Shown here: positions 16,806 through 26,189 of the stretch, one piece after another
Layout of the letters: each line of letters opens with the position of its first letter
Position numbering within the stretch: the first letter of the stretch is position 1
DNA from: Shinella curvata
GTDB lineage: Bacteria > Pseudomonadota > Alphaproteobacteria > Rhizobiales > Rhizobiaceae
NCBI RefSeq assembly: GCF_022899935.1
Contig: NZ_JALJCJ010000002.1
Span: 248,001-312,000, forward strand
Direction: 5' to 3'
DNA: 64,000 bases
Notes under the pieces: generated by a model
Seen by the model: only the letters and a program-made list of their open reading frames with translations
What the model was told of the DNA's origin: nothing
The model's database searches: none
Position numbers and translations under genes: made by a program

Positions 16806-16982
16806 TTAGCGGCAGACCTTGATGCGCTTGATGACGACATTGCCGTAGTAGTCGTAGGACTTGATCTTCTTGATGAAGCAGGTGGGCTGATAGTCGTAGC
16901 TGTAGTAGCCGGCCTGGGAGGGAGCCGCGAACGAGACGGCGGCGACGAGGGCAACGGTGGCGGAAACGATGAATTTGCGCAT
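16806..16982 (-). CDS. Small secreted Tyr/Lys-rich protein
   Basis: A 58-residue frame below the usual length cut-off. ATG at 16982 with AGGAGA 7 bases upstream. Signal peptide MRKFIVSATVALVAAVSFA, cut after SQA, leaves about 36 residues rich in Tyr and Lys with two cysteines (PTCFIKKIK and VIKRIKVCR), which could form a disulfide. Function unknown; the signal peptide, RBS and codon use make it credible. Convergent with the ATP synthase operon. Confidence 0.75.
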   Translation of the reverse strand: MRKFIVSATVALVAAVSFAAPSQAGYYSYDYQPTCFIKKIKSYDYYGNVVIKRIKVCR

Positions 16983-17004
16983 GGGGTCTCTCCTGATCGG
17001 TTAA

Positions 17005-17023
17005 GGATGAGCCTCTCTCATCC
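17005..17023. promoter_or_regulatory. Small inverted repeat upstream of the small secreted gene
   Basis: Arms GGATGAG and CTCATCC with a 5-base loop, 22 bases before the minus-strand start at 16982, in the region between it and the divergent VOC gene. Could be an operator or a 5' leader hairpin; no direct evidence for either. Confidence 0.3.
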
Positions 17024-17137
17024 GGTGATTGGAAGGTCTCATATCCCCATGCGTGCCGCTGTTCCTGACGGAACAGGGTGTTGACGGGCGGCGTAACCGA
17101 CCTAGCTAGAAGGCTTTGATTTTAAGGGAGAGCAGGC

Positions 17138-17566
17138 ATGGAAACGCAGGAACTCCATCGCGGCCGTCTCATCGACCATATCCAGCTGGTCGTGCGCGAT
17201 CTGCCAGCAAGTCGCCGTTTCTACGAGACCATCTTCGACGCGCTGAAAATCCCGATCGGCGGCACCGGACCAGACTATTTCTGGGTGGACGAACTGTTCA
17301 TCTCGAGCGTCGACAGCGAGGCGGCGACCGGCAAGCTGACCGGGCGGCACCATCTCGCCTTCCAGGCGGCGGATCATGCGATGGTCAAGGCTTTCCACGA
17401 GGCTGGGCTTGCCGCGGGCGGCAAGGACAATGGCGGTCCGGGTGAGCGACCCTACCATCCCGGCTATTTCGCCGCGTTCCTGCTCGACCCTGACGGCAAC
17501 AATATCGAGGCGGTGCATCACGGTGAGGCGAAACGCAGCGCGCCGTCGGTGAAGATCACCTTCTAG
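17138..17566 (+). CDS. VOC-family (glyoxalase/dioxygenase fold) protein
   Basis: A 142-residue single VOC module: IDHIQLVVRDLPASRRFYE at the start with the first metal-ligand His, HHLAFQA in the middle and FLLDPDGNNIEAVHH with the Glu ligand at the end. The family includes glyoxalase I, ring-cleaving dioxygenases and fosfomycin-resistance proteins; this type is usually annotated only as glyoxalase-like and its substrate is unknown. Monocistronic. Confidence 0.85.
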   Translation: METQELHRGRLIDHIQLVVRDLPASRRFYETIFDALKIPIGGTGPDYFWVDELFISSVDSEAATGKLTGRHHLAFQAADHAMVKAFHEAGLAAGGKDNGGPGERPYHPGYFAAFLLDPDGNNIEAVHHGEAKRSAPSVKITF

Positions 17567-17603
17567 CGGCCTCCAGACATGGCTTTAGCCAAAGCGTGAC
17601 GGT

Positions 17604-18257
17604 TCAATCGTCTCGCCGCAAAGGGCGAAAACTCATGCGGTGAAGGCGGCAGGGGCCGAGGGTCTGGATGGCCGTGCGGTGCACCTGGGTGGCATAGCCG
17701 GCATGGACGGCGAAGCCGTAGCCGGGGAAGGTGTTTTCCGCCCGCGCCATCATACGGTCGCGCGTGACCTTGGCGACGATCGAGGCGGCGGCGATGGAGA
17801 CGGAGAGCGCATCGCCCTTGACGACGGCGCGGCCCTCGCAGCCGAGGCCGGGCGGTACGTCGCGGCCGTCGGTCAGCACGAGCTTCGGCGCGATCTCCAG
17901 TCCGGCGACGGCGCGGCGCATGGCGTCGAGGCTGGCCTTGCGAATGTCCGTCCCGTCGATGCGGCGCGACCCGCTGGAGGCGATGGAGACGAAGGCCGAT
18001 TGCAGGATGAGGGTGAAGAGCGCCTCGCGTCTTGCCGCCGTCAGCTGCTTGGAATCGTTCAGCCCCTCCGGGATGTTGTCCGGATCGAGGATCACGGCGG
18101 CAGCCACGACGGGGCCGGCAAGCGGCCCGCGTCCGGCCTCGTCCGTGCCGGCGACGGGCCAGAGGCCGCGCTTGCGGGCGGCGATCTCCATCGCAAAATC
18201 CGGCCCTTCGGGCAGCGCGAAAAGAAGGCGGGAATCGGAGGATATGCTCTTGGCCAT
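17604..18257 (-). CDS. rnhB: Ribonuclease HII
   Basis: A 217-residue RNase HII. Visible: [20 protein letters not shown] with the DEAGRG active-site pair, [28 protein letters not shown] (Asp ligand nearby) and the GYAT block. It removes RNA from RNA-DNA hybrids and single ribonucleotides. The frame is open upstream to 18401; starts at 18257 (MAKSIS) or 18269 (MVAAMAK, GGACGG upstream) fit the family length. Downstream of the radical SAM gene on the same strand. Confidence 0.93.
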   Translation of the reverse strand: MAKSISSDSRLLFALPEGPDFAMEIAARKRGLWPVAGTDEAGRGPLAGPVVAAAVILDPDNIPEGLNDSKQLTAARREALFTLILQSAFVSIASSGSRRIDGTDIRKASLDAMRRAVAGLEIAPKLVLTDGRDVPPGLGCEGRAVVKGDALSVSIAAASIVAKVTRDRMMARAENTFPGYGFAVHAGYATQVHRTAIQTLGPCRLHRMSFRPLRRDD

Positions 18258-18470
18258 GGCGGCGACCATGCACATCCGTCCGATTCCCTGCAAGTCCTCC
18301 GACGTTTGCGGCGGGTCGGAGGAACGCCCGGCACGTCCAGGGGCTGACGCTGCCGGAAGAGGTGTTGCAAGATCCGCACCGGCGCGGCGCGGATCCCACA
18401 TATTCAGTTCAAGTGCACGATGACTGGATCCAGCGACATGGAGACAGCGTTCGGCGTTGCGCTGGCATCA

Positions 18471-19628
18471 TCACAGCAGGGAAAGCTGCACGCCGCTGCC
18501 GGAGGGCGGTACGAACTGGTCACTGGCGAGGCTGCGCCGCGTGCGGGTCAGCCCCAGCCGCTTGGACGCCATTTCGAAGCGTCGGGCGATCTGCCAGGCA
18601 TAGGGACCGGCGCCCTTCATGCGCTTGCCGAATTCGGCATCGTAATCCTTGCCGTCACGCATCGAGCGCACCAGCGACATGACGTGGCGATAGCGGTCCG
18701 GGTAGTTGCGCAGTAGCCAGTCGCGGAAGAGGGGGCTCACCTCAAGCGGCAGGCGCAGCAGCACGTAGCTCGCCTCCAGCGCCCCGGCCGCCTTGCCCGA
18801 ATCGAGCACCCGCTCGATCTCGTGGTCGTTAAGGCCAGGAATGATCGGAGCCATCATGACGGCGGTCGGGATGCCCGCTTGCGAAAGCGCGCGGATCGCC
18901 TCAAGCCGGCGCGCCGGGGTTGCGGCGCGCGGTTCCATGGTGCGCGCCAGCTTGCGGTCGAGCGTCGTGACGGACAGGCCGACCCAGGCGAGGCCGCGTG
19001 CGGCCATGCGCGAGAGAATGTCGATGTCGCGCATGACAAGCGCCGACTTGGTGACGATGGAGACCGGATGGTTGGCCTTGTCCAGCACCTCGAGGATCTG
19101 GCGCATGATCCGCCATTCCTTTTCGATCGGCTGGTAGGGGTCGGTATTGGTACCGATGGCGATGACGCGCGGCTTGTAGCCGGGCTTGGAAAGCTCGCGT
19201 TCCAGAAGTTTCGGCGCATCGGGCTTGGCAAACAGCTTCGCCTCGAAGTCGAGACCGGCGGACAGTCCCATGAAGGCATGCGTCGGCCGGGCGAAGCAAT
19301 AGATGCAGCCATGCTCGCAGCCGCGATAGGGATTGATCGAGCGATCGAAAGGAATGTCGGGCGATTCGTTGCGGGTGATGATCGTGCGCGGCTTTTCGAC
19401 TTGCACATCCGTGCGGAAGGGCGGCAGCTCTTCCAGCGTCTGCCAGCCGTCGTCGAAGCCTTCCCGCGTTACCGGCTCGAAGCGGCCGGTGAAGTTCAAC
19501 CCCGCGCCGCGGCCGCGCCGGCGGTCCCCGTCGATGCGCATGCCCGTTTCAGCCAGCAGCGCTTCGGCAACGTCTTTCGTGTGGCCGGGCGCAAGCGCGC
19601 CCTGCCTGAGGCTCACAAGATCGTTCAT
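18471..19628 (-). CDS. Radical SAM protein of the PA0069/SplB-like family
   Basis: A 385-residue radical SAM protein with the CxxxCxxC cluster motif in GCEHGCIYCFARP, preceded by SINPYRGCEHG; IGTNTDPYQPIEKE and VTKSALVMRD are typical of the Rv2578c/PA0069 group related to spore photoproduct lyase. Reaction unknown. ATG 19628 has GGAGA upstream and removes a 25-residue non-conserved extension. On the same strand as rnhB but more than 200 bases away. Confidence 0.88.
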   Translation of the reverse strand: MNDLVSLRQGALAPGHTKDVAEALLAETGMRIDGDRRRGRGAGLNFTGRFEPVTREGFDDGWQTLEELPPFRTDVQVEKPRTIITRNESPDIPFDRSINPYRGCEHGCIYCFARPTHAFMGLSAGLDFEAKLFAKPDAPKLLERELSKPGYKPRVIAIGTNTDPYQPIEKEWRIMRQILEVLDKANHPVSIVTKSALVMRDIDILSRMAARGLAWVGLSVTTLDRKLARTMEPRAATPARRLEAIRALSQAGIPTAVMMAPIIPGLNDHEIERVLDSGKAAGALEASYVLLRLPLEVSPLFRDWLLRNYPDRYRHVMSLVRSMRDGKDYDAEFGKRMKGAGPYAWQIARRFEMASKRLGLTRTRRSLASDQFVPPSGSGVQLSLL

Positions 19629-19787
19629 GGCTGTCTCCGGGAGCGCTGGCTCCGATTCAATGACTATATTCCTATCGCCGGAATGAGAACATTGCAAGAA
19701 CAAAATTCCATTCCACAGCTAACCATGCCCGACATTGGCAAGGGAGGAACGGTGGATATCCATGCTGCAATGCGGTATTGAAGGGGC

Positions 19788-20321
19788 ATGCTGACAATCA
19801 TCATGGAATGCCGGGACAACGAGGCGGAGCTGGCGCAGACCCTATCGGCGCTGGTGGCCGGTGCTGTCGAGGGTGTGGTGCGGGATGTGATCGTGCTCGA
19901 CCATGGGTCACGCGACGGCTCCTCCAGGGTGGCGGACGCCGCCGGCTGCCGTTTCCTGACGAGCTGGGACATGAAGGACGTGGTGCGTTCGGCACGGGGC
20001 GATTGGCTGCTGCTTCTGGAGCCTGGAGCACGGCCGCTAGCCGGCTGGGTGGATGCGGTCGTCGACCATGTGGCGATCAACGGCCATCCGGCGCGGTTTC
20101 TCGGCGCGCGCAGCCACCGCAGGCCGTTTTTCCAGCGGTTCGGCCGGCGCAGGGCGCCGCTGGAACTAGGTTATCTCGTCAGCAAGCGCCATGCCTCCGC
20201 TACCGTGCGTTCGGGCATGACGCTTGCGGATATGGCAAAGGGAGCCGGCGTGCGCGCAATGGTCGCCGAGATCGTGCCGGCTTGGGCGGTGAAGGCCTTG
20301 CGGGCCGAGATGGCCCGCTAG
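19788..20321 (+). CDS. Small family-2 glycosyltransferase-like protein
   Basis: A 177-residue protein beginning MLTIIMECRDNEAELAQTL, with VIVLDHGSRDGSS and ARGDWLLLLEPGARPLAGW; these match the nucleotide-binding half of a GT-A fold with DxD-like positions changed (LEPGA). Shorter than true GT2 enzymes (about 230-300), so it may be inactive or act in a complex. GAAGGGG precedes the ATG. Its stop lies 2 bases from the stop of the convergent RTX gene. Confidence 0.65.
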   Translation: MLTIIMECRDNEAELAQTLSALVAGAVEGVVRDVIVLDHGSRDGSSRVADAAGCRFLTSWDMKDVVRSARGDWLLLLEPGARPLAGWVDAVVDHVAINGHPARFLGARSHRRPFFQRFGRRRAPLELGYLVSKRHASATVRSGMTLADMAKGAGVRAMVAEIVPAWAVKALRAEMAR

Positions 20322-20323
20322 TT

Positions 20324-21316
20324 TCAAAGAAGGAAGTCGCCCTTCAGCAGGCTGTCCACGCCGCGCACTTCGATTTCCAGATCGGCACGGCCGTCGCCGT
20401 TGATGTCGCCGGAGACGATGCCGTCCTTGAAGCGCAGCTCGCCCGCCTTTTCGGAGAAGGCGTTCGCACCGATGAAGCTGAAGGCCTGATTGCCGGCTTG
20501 ACCGGAAACGGCGTCGATGCCGCGCAGGTCGATCCTGTCGCGTTCACCGTGGTTGAAGTCGAGGATGACGTCACGGCCGTCGCCCGCCACACTTTCCAGA
20601 CGGGAGTTGAAGTCGAAACGGTCAGCGCCGGCATCGCCCTGAAGCAGATCCGTGCCGCGCCCGCCGACGAGCACATCATTGCCGGCGCGGCCCGCCAGGG
20701 CGTCGTTACCGCCAAGGCCTTTCAGCACATTGGCGACGCGCGAGCCGAAGATGGCGTCGTCGGCATTCGTGCCTTCGGCTCTCTCGATGCTGATCAGCTG
20801 TTCGAAGCGGTTGGCGCCGGTCTGGGCGATCCCTTGCTGCAAGTCGATGCCGACGCCGGAACCGCCGACCACATTGTCGTCGTCGCGGGGCAGATAGCTG
20901 ATGGAATCCACGCCCTTGCCGCCGTTGAATGTGTTCTGCTGGCCGACCGAGAAGAAGCGGTCGTTGCCGCTTTCGCCCAGATAGGTGCTCTTGAAGGTGC
21001 TGACGACGATCGTGTCGTTGCCGGCACCGGCCTTGAGGAAATCTGCGCGCTCGCTGGAAAAGGAGGCGAAGCCCGTGCCGACATAGGTGTCGTTGCCGCT
21101 GCCGAGCAGGATGACGTTGCCGTCTTCCTTGGCGTTGACAACATTGTCGTTGCCGGCGCCCGCATTGACGAAGTTGCGGCCGCCGAAATCGTCGGAACGA
21201 TCGAGAATGATCGTGTCATTGCCGCTGAGCGCGCGGATCGTCAGGTCGGTGTTGTTGATATTGCCGCCCTGGACGATGCGGTCTGCGTTGCCGGTTCCGG
21301 TGATCGTGCGTGCCAT
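20324..21316 (-). CDS. RTX-type calcium-binding protein (hemolysin-type repeats)
   Basis: A 330-residue protein without signal peptide. It has at least eight degenerate and canonical nonapeptide repeats (GAGNDNVVNA, GSGNDTYVG, GLGGNDALAGRAGNDVLVGG, GDAGADRFDF) that bind calcium in a beta-roll. The end (DINGDGRADLEIEV then SLLKGDFLL) matches type I secretion signals of rhizobial RTX proteins. No ABC exporter, membrane fusion protein or catalytic domain is adjacent, so it relies on an exporter encoded elsewhere. Confidence 0.85.
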   Translation of the reverse strand: MARTITGTGNADRIVQGGNINNTDLTIRALSGNDTIILDRSDDFGGRNFVNAGAGNDNVVNAKEDGNVILLGSGNDTYVGTGFASFSSERADFLKAGAGNDTIVVSTFKSTYLGESGNDRFFSVGQQNTFNGGKGVDSISYLPRDDDNVVGGSGVGIDLQQGIAQTGANRFEQLISIERAEGTNADDAIFGSRVANVLKGLGGNDALAGRAGNDVLVGGRGTDLLQGDAGADRFDFNSRLESVAGDGRDVILDFNHGERDRIDLRGIDAVSGQAGNQAFSFIGANAFSEKAGELRFKDGIVSGDINGDGRADLEIEVRGVDSLLKGDFLL

Positions 21317-21393
21317 GTGCGCTCTCCCAAGCTCTCTGTGTCGAAGGCTTTATAGGAGAGCCTGGAAACCGGCGCAGTTCCCAATGGAACAGG

Positions 21394-21942
21394 TCAGCCG
21401 GCAGAACGCTTCAGGTGTTCGTCGAGGCGCGGCATGATTTCCACGAAGTTGCAGGGCATGTGACGATAGTCGAGCTGCGCCTTCAGAATCCCGTCCCAGG
21501 CATCCTTGCAGGCGCCGGGCGAGCCCGGCAGCACGAAGATGAAGGTGGCGTTGGTGACGCCGCCCGTCGCGCGCGACTGGATCGTCGAGGTGCCGATCTT
21601 GTCGTAGGAAATACGATGAAACACTTCGGAAAAGCCGTCCATGCGCTTTTCGAAGATCGGTTCCAATGCTTCCGGCGTCACGTCGCGGCCGGTGAAACCT
21701 GTGCCGCCGGTCGTGATCACCACGTCGATGGCGTCGTCGCGGGTCCAGGCTTCCACCTGCGCGCGGATCTCGGCCACATCGTCCCTGACGATGGCGCGGG
21801 CGGCAAGCCGATGGCCGGCCTCTGCGATGCGGGCGGCAAGCGTGTCGCCGGAGCGATCATCGGAAAGGCTGCGCGTGTCGGAGACAGTCAGGACGGCGAT
21901 GCCGACGGGAAGGAAGGGCCGCGTTTCGTCAAGCTTCGCCAT
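21394..21942 (-). CDS. moaB: Molybdenum cofactor biosynthesis protein B
   Basis: A 182-residue MoaB/Mog-family protein. Visible: GIAVLTVSDTRSLSDDRSGDTL, the TTGGTGFTGRDVTPEAL molybdopterin-binding block and FVLPGSPGACKDAWD. MoaB/Mog adenylates molybdopterin before metal insertion. The ATG at 21942 lies inside the ispE end (14-base overlap), so the two are translationally coupled; the extended frame beyond it is the ispE shadow. Confidence 0.93.
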   Translation of the reverse strand: MAKLDETRPFLPVGIAVLTVSDTRSLSDDRSGDTLAARIAEAGHRLAARAIVRDDVAEIRAQVEAWTRDDAIDVVITTGGTGFTGRDVTPEALEPIFEKRMDGFSEVFHRISYDKIGTSTIQSRATGGVTNATFIFVLPGSPGACKDAWDGILKAQLDYRHMPCNFVEIMPRLDEHLKRSAG

Positions 21943-22828
21943 CGACGTCTCCAAGTGTGATCGTGGCGGCGAAGAACCAGTGCGGGTGTTTTTGCTTGAG
22001 TGCGGCCGCCGCCGCTTCCGCCGCCTCCATGGAAGGATATAGCGCGAAGCAGGTCGCGCCGGAACCGGACATGCGCACCACGCGCGCATCGGTCGCGGCA
22101 AGGCCGTCTGCGATGACGGCTATGTCCGGGCAGAGCTGGCGAGCGGGAGGTTCCAGATCGTTGCGCAGGCGCGCAAGGGCACTCAGCCAATCGGCGGGGC
22201 GGGCTTCCAGATCCAGCGGCGGATTATCTCGGCAGGCAAGTGCCTTGAAGACGGCGGGCGTCGAGACGCCGACCAGCGGGTTGGCGAGCACGATGGGCAT
22301 TGCCGGAAGGGCGACGGGCGTGATCTCCTCGCCGATGCCACAGGCGATGAGCGGGCGGCCGGCGAGACACATCGGCACGTCGGCGCCGAGGCCGATAGCG
22401 ATGGCGTCGAGCACGCTTTGCGGCAGAGTGCCCCGCCAGAGGGTCAGAAGACCGCGCAGCGCCGCCGCCGCATCCGCCGAGCCGCCGCCGATGCCGGATG
22501 CGATCGGCAGGTTTTTTTCGAGATGGATGTGAACGGGCGGGGCGTCCTGCCCCTGTTCGGCAAGCGCCCTGCGCAACCGGTCGCGCGCACGGGTCACCAA
22601 GTTGTCGTCATCGGCGTCCAGGGCTGCGCCGAAGCGGCCGGAGATGGTGAAACGGTCTTCCGGAGCGGAGGAAAGGCCCAGACGATCACCGAAGGCGGTG
22701 AAGGTGACCAGGCTGTCGAGCAGATGATAGCCATCCTCGCGCTGCCCGACGACGCAGAGCGCGAGGTTTATCTTTGCCGGCGCCTGTTCGACGACGGCAA
22801 AGCCTGAAAGGCTATCTACGACCTGCAT
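21929..22828 (-). CDS. ispE: 4-diphosphocytidyl-2-C-methyl-D-erythritol kinase
   Basis: A 299-residue GHMP kinase: PAKINLALCVVGQREDGYH with the catalytic Lys/Asn/His start and the ATP loop PIASGIGGGSADAAA. MEP pathway step that phosphorylates CDP-ME. Starts 4 bases after the TPR gene stop and overlaps moaB. It feeds the isoprenoid pool also used by the polyprenyl diphosphate synthase and UbiA encoded in this window. Confidence 0.95.
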   Translation of the reverse strand: MQVVDSLSGFAVVEQAPAKINLALCVVGQREDGYHLLDSLVTFTAFGDRLGLSSAPEDRFTISGRFGAALDADDDNLVTRARDRLRRALAEQGQDAPPVHIHLEKNLPIASGIGGGSADAAAALRGLLTLWRGTLPQSVLDAIAIGLGADVPMCLAGRPLIACGIGEEITPVALPAMPIVLANPLVGVSTPAVFKALACRDNPPLDLEARPADWLSALARLRNDLEPPARQLCPDIAVIADGLAATDARVVRMSGSGATCFALYPSMEAAEAAAAALKQKHPHWFFAATITLGDVDGEA

Positions 22829-22832
22829 GCGC

Positions 22833-24677
22833 TCAGGACTTGCGATCGACCGCCGTGCCCTCGGGAGAAGGGTTCTGCACCGGCTTTTCGTCCTTCGCCT
22901 CGGCGGAGGCAGGTTCGGTCTTCTTCAGCTCCGGCAGGCCGTTTTCGACCTTCAGCTTGATCTTCGGGATTTCCGCTTCTTCCGGCTTCAGACCGAGCGC
23001 GCGGTTCCACTGGAAGGTCGCTTCCAGTTTACGGCCAACGCGCCAATAGGCGTCTCCGAGGTGGTCGTTGATCGTGGGATCGCCGGCCTTGAGTTCGGCG
23101 GCGCGCTCGAGTTCCGCCACCGCGTCGTCGAAACGGCCGAGGCGGAAATAGGCCCAGCCGAGCGAATCGACGATGTAGCCGTCATCGGGCTTGAGGCTCA
23201 CGGCTTTGCGGATCATGTCCAGACCCTCGTCGAGGTTCCGGTTCATGTCGACCCAGGAATAACCGAGATAGTTCAGCACCTGCGGCTGGTCCGGATTGAG
23301 CTCCAGCGCCTTGCGGAAGTTCGGCTCGGCCTTGTCCCATTCCTTCAGGCGCTCATGCGCGATGGCGCGCTGGAAGAAGATGCTCCAGTGGTTGCGCTGC
23401 GGCACGGCACCAATAACCTCGGCCGCCTTGTCGTAGAGCGTTGCCATCGCCCTGTAGTCCTTGGCGTCGGACAGCACGCTGCCGAGCGCCAGATAGCTGC
23501 GCAGATCGGACGGGTCGGCGTCGATCAGTTCCTGCAGATGCTTCTTGGCCTCCGGCACCTTGCCGGTATCGGCGAGGTTCAGGCCAAGCTGCAGCTCGGA
23601 AATCCGGCGCATCGGCGATTTTTCCGGCACGGCGCGGTAATATTCGATGGCGCGCTCCGGCTTCTTCTGGTTTTCGGCAAGGCCGCCGAGCAGCACCAGC
23701 ATGTCGTCGCTGTCGGGATCGAGCGCGCGGGCCGTCTGCAGGTAGAGCGAAACGATGTCCTCCGCGCCGTCGCGGTTGAGCGCGCCGCCGATGGAGAAGA
23801 GCACGGCGGCGGCACCCTGGGCTGCGGTGCGGACCTGCTGTTCCTGCTTTTCGCCCGATTCGATGCTCTGGCGCAGCGCCTTGAGCGGCGCATAGCTGGT
23901 GATGAAATTGTCGCCGACGGCGACGGCGTCGAGCGCCTTCTGCTTGTTGCCTTCGCGCGCCTCCAGGCGGGCAAGCGCCATCACGGCGCGCAGGAACGTG
24001 TCGGGGGCGGCACTGGCGCCATTGCGGTCGAGGATCGCCTCGTTCAGCCGCGCGCGGGCTGTCGATTTGTCACCGGCGGCGGCGGCGAGCGCACCGGCAT
24101 GATAATTCTTGAAGATGGCGAGCCATTCCGGCCCCTCCATCCCGCTGATCAGCTTGAGCGCATCCTTCGGCTTGCCGTCGCCGAATTTGGCCCAGGCGAG
24201 CAGAAGGTCGTTCATCATCTTGTCGAGATCGTTCGGGCCTTTGTAGACGAGGATCTTTTCGGCGGATTTGTATTCGCGCTTGCGGATCGCCTCCATGCCG
24301 CGAACGACAGCGGTGATGCGCTCGACGGCCGGGTCGTTCTTGAGGGCGTCGGCGAGCTTCACGCCTTCCTCGAAGTCGCCGTTCATCAGCTGCGTCACCA
24401 TCAGGCGCTGCTTGACGTCGGCATTGGTGGCATCAAACTGCAAGGCGATCTTGTAGAGCGCCACGGCAGTCTCATAGTCCTTGTCGAAATCCGCCGTGCG
24501 GGCGGCGAGGAAGGCGCCGGAGAAGGTGTTGACGCTCAACGGGTCGAACGGCGTTTCTTCGGCGGCGGCGACCGCTGCGGGCTTTTCTTCCGCGAGGGCC
24601 GCGAGAGGGCCGGTCAGCGCGATGCTGGCCGCGAGCGCGACGCCGGAGAGGAGCCGGAGGAGGAGGGAATGCCGCAT
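22833..24677 (-). CDS. Exported TPR-repeat protein
   Basis: A 614-residue protein with signal peptide (MRHSLLLRLLSGVALAASIALTG-type core, cut after ALA), then about 12 tetratricopeptide-like repeats (for example RFDDAVAELERAAEL and EWDKAEPNFRKALELNPDQP) and a Lys/Glu-rich tail. ATG 24677 with AAAGG upstream; the longer open frame adds a non-signal extension. Such periplasmic TPR proteins act in envelope assembly or lipoprotein sorting, but no specific role can be given. First gene of the TPR-ispE-moaB operon. Confidence 0.87.
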   Translation of the reverse strand: MRHSLLLRLLSGVALAASIALTGPLAALAEEKPAAVAAAEETPFDPLSVNTFSGAFLAARTADFDKDYETAVALYKIALQFDATNADVKQRLMVTQLMNGDFEEGVKLADALKNDPAVERITAVVRGMEAIRKREYKSAEKILVYKGPNDLDKMMNDLLLAWAKFGDGKPKDALKLISGMEGPEWLAIFKNYHAGALAAAAGDKSTARARLNEAILDRNGASAAPDTFLRAVMALARLEAREGNKQKALDAVAVGDNFITSYAPLKALRQSIESGEKQEQQVRTAAQGAAAVLFSIGGALNRDGAEDIVSLYLQTARALDPDSDDMLVLLGGLAENQKKPERAIEYYRAVPEKSPMRRISELQLGLNLADTGKVPEAKKHLQELIDADPSDLRSYLALGSVLSDAKDYRAMATLYDKAAEVIGAVPQRNHWSIFFQRAIAHERLKEWDKAEPNFRKALELNPDQPQVLNYLGYSWVDMNRNLDEGLDMIRKAVSLKPDDGYIVDSLGWAYFRLGRFDDAVAELERAAELKAGDPTINDHLGDAYWRVGRKLEATFQWNRALGLKPEEAEIPKIKLKVENGLPELKKTEPASAEAKDEKPVQNPSPEGTAVDRKS

Positions 24678-24842
24678 CAAAATGCCTTTCGCCAGCAGGT
24701 ATGAAAGAAGCCCCGGAAACCACGCATGACAAATCATGCCACGATGGCGCCCAAATCAGGCAAGGACTCATGACGGCAGAGAATGGCTTTTTTGGCGCGG
24801 TGCGGCAAGAAAATCCTGCCGCCCGCTTTTGGGTCTATCGGA

Positions 24843-25859
24843 TCAGCTGACGCGCGAGATGCAGAAGTCGATGACTTCGAGCAGCGCATCCTTCCAGGGC
24901 GAGGCCGGGAGCGGCGCCAGCGCGTCGCGGGCGATCATGCCGTAATGCTGCGCGCGGGCGATTGTGTCGGAAAGACCATTGTAGCGCGAGATGAGCGCAA
25001 AGGCGCGCTCGAGATTGGCATCATCGCTCTGGCCGCCTTCGATGGCCTCGCGCCAGAAGGCGCGGTCCTCCGCCGTGCCGCGCCGCCAGGCGAGGATGAC
25101 CGGCAGCGTGATCTTGCCTTCGCGGAAATCGTCGCCGGTGTTCTTGCCCAGATCGGCCGCCTTGCCGCCATAGTCCAGCGCGTCGTCGACCAGCTGGAAG
25201 GCGAGGCCGAGATTCATGCCGTAGCTCTTCAGCGCGTTGCGCTCGGCTTTGCTGGTGTTGGAGACGATCGGGCCGACTTCGGCGGCGGCGGCGAAGAGCG
25301 CTGCCGTCTTGGCGCGGATGACCTGGAGATAGTCGTCCTCAGTCGTTTCCATGTTCTTGGCGACGGAGAGCTGGAGCACCTCGCCCTCGGCGATCACGGT
25401 CGCGGCGGTCGAGAGAACATCCAGTGCCTCGAGAGACCCGACCTCGACCATCATCTTGAAAGCCTGGCCGAGCAGGAAATCGCCGACCAGCACGCTTGCC
25501 TGGTTGCCCCAGATCATGCGGGCGGTGGATTTTCCGCGGCGCAGGTCGCTTTCATCGACCACGTCGTCATGCAGCAAAGTTGCCGTGTGCATGAACTCGA
25601 CGCTGGTCGCGAGCTTGATGTGATGGTCGCCATCATAGCCGAACATCGAGGCGGAGGCGAGCGTCAGCATCGGGCGCAGGCGTTTTCCCCCCGAGGAGAT
25701 CAGGTGGTTGGCGACCTCCGGGATCATCTGCACGTCGGAGCCGGCTTTCGACAGGATCAGCTGGTTCACCCGCTCCATGTCGGCCTTGGTCAGGTCCACC
25801 AGCGGCTTCACCGATGCCTGTTTGTTTTTGCCTTCTTCAAGCGGTATCACGACGCCCAA
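24843..25859 (-). CDS. ispB: Polyprenyl (octa/decaprenyl) diphosphate synthase
   Basis: A 338-residue trans-prenyltransferase. First Asp-rich motif in LLHDDVVDESDLRRG, second in QLVDDALDYGG, plus GGKRLRPML. Makes the side chain of ubiquinone (Q10 in rhizobia; ddsA is the other name). Start choice: TTG at 25859 (MGVVIPLEEG) has AGGAG 9 bases upstream and the right family length; GTG 25850 is possible. Divergent from the DUF2007 gene. Confidence 0.92.
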   Translation of the reverse strand: MGVVIPLEEGKNKQASVKPLVDLTKADMERVNQLILSKAGSDVQMIPEVANHLISSGGKRLRPMLTLASASMFGYDGDHHIKLATSVEFMHTATLLHDDVVDESDLRRGKSTARMIWGNQASVLVGDFLLGQAFKMMVEVGSLEALDVLSTAATVIAEGEVLQLSVAKNMETTEDDYLQVIRAKTAALFAAAAEVGPIVSNTSKAERNALKSYGMNLGLAFQLVDDALDYGGKAADLGKNTGDDFREGKITLPVILAWRRGTAEDRAFWREAIEGGQSDDANLERAFALISRYNGLSDTIARAQHYGMIARDALAPLPASPWKDALLEVIDFCISRVS

Positions 25860-25967
25860 ATGCCCGGACTCCTGTTCATTTTTGTTGAAAGACAATAGAA
25901 AGCGGGGCTTCCTGCGGCAAGAGGCGAATTGTCCCGCCTCCCTAATTATGGCTGGAAAACGACCGGA

Positions 25968-26189
25968 ATGATCGAACTGATCCGCACCAACGACGCCGTC
26001 CTGCTCTCCTTCGCGGAAAGCCTGATGAAAGAAGCGGGCATCCATTGCCTGATCGCCGACGAGGGCATGAGCATATTGGAAGGCTCGCTCGGCATGCTGC
26101 CGCGCCGCTTCCTCGTCGAGATCGACCGCGAGACCGAGGCGCGGCGCATCCTCAAGGATGCGGGGTTGGAAGCGGAGCTGCGCGCGTGA
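25968..26189 (+). CDS. DUF2007 small protein
   Basis: A 73-residue protein starting MIELIRTNDAVLLSFAESLMK and containing GMSILEGSLGMLPRRFLV, typical of the DUF2007 (putative prokaryotic signal-transducing) family, which is often next to a methyltransferase gene. The stop overlaps the GTG start of the methyltransferase (GTGA), so the two are coupled. Function unknown. Confidence 0.85.
   Translation: MIELIRTNDAVLLSFAESLMKEAGIHCLIADEGMSILEGSLGMLPRRFLVEIDRETEARRILKDAGLEAELRA

Noticed and set aside
17563-18399. 278-residue minus-strand frame over rnhB
   Set aside because: Arg-rich alternative frame; RNase HII in the other frame has all active-site motifs.
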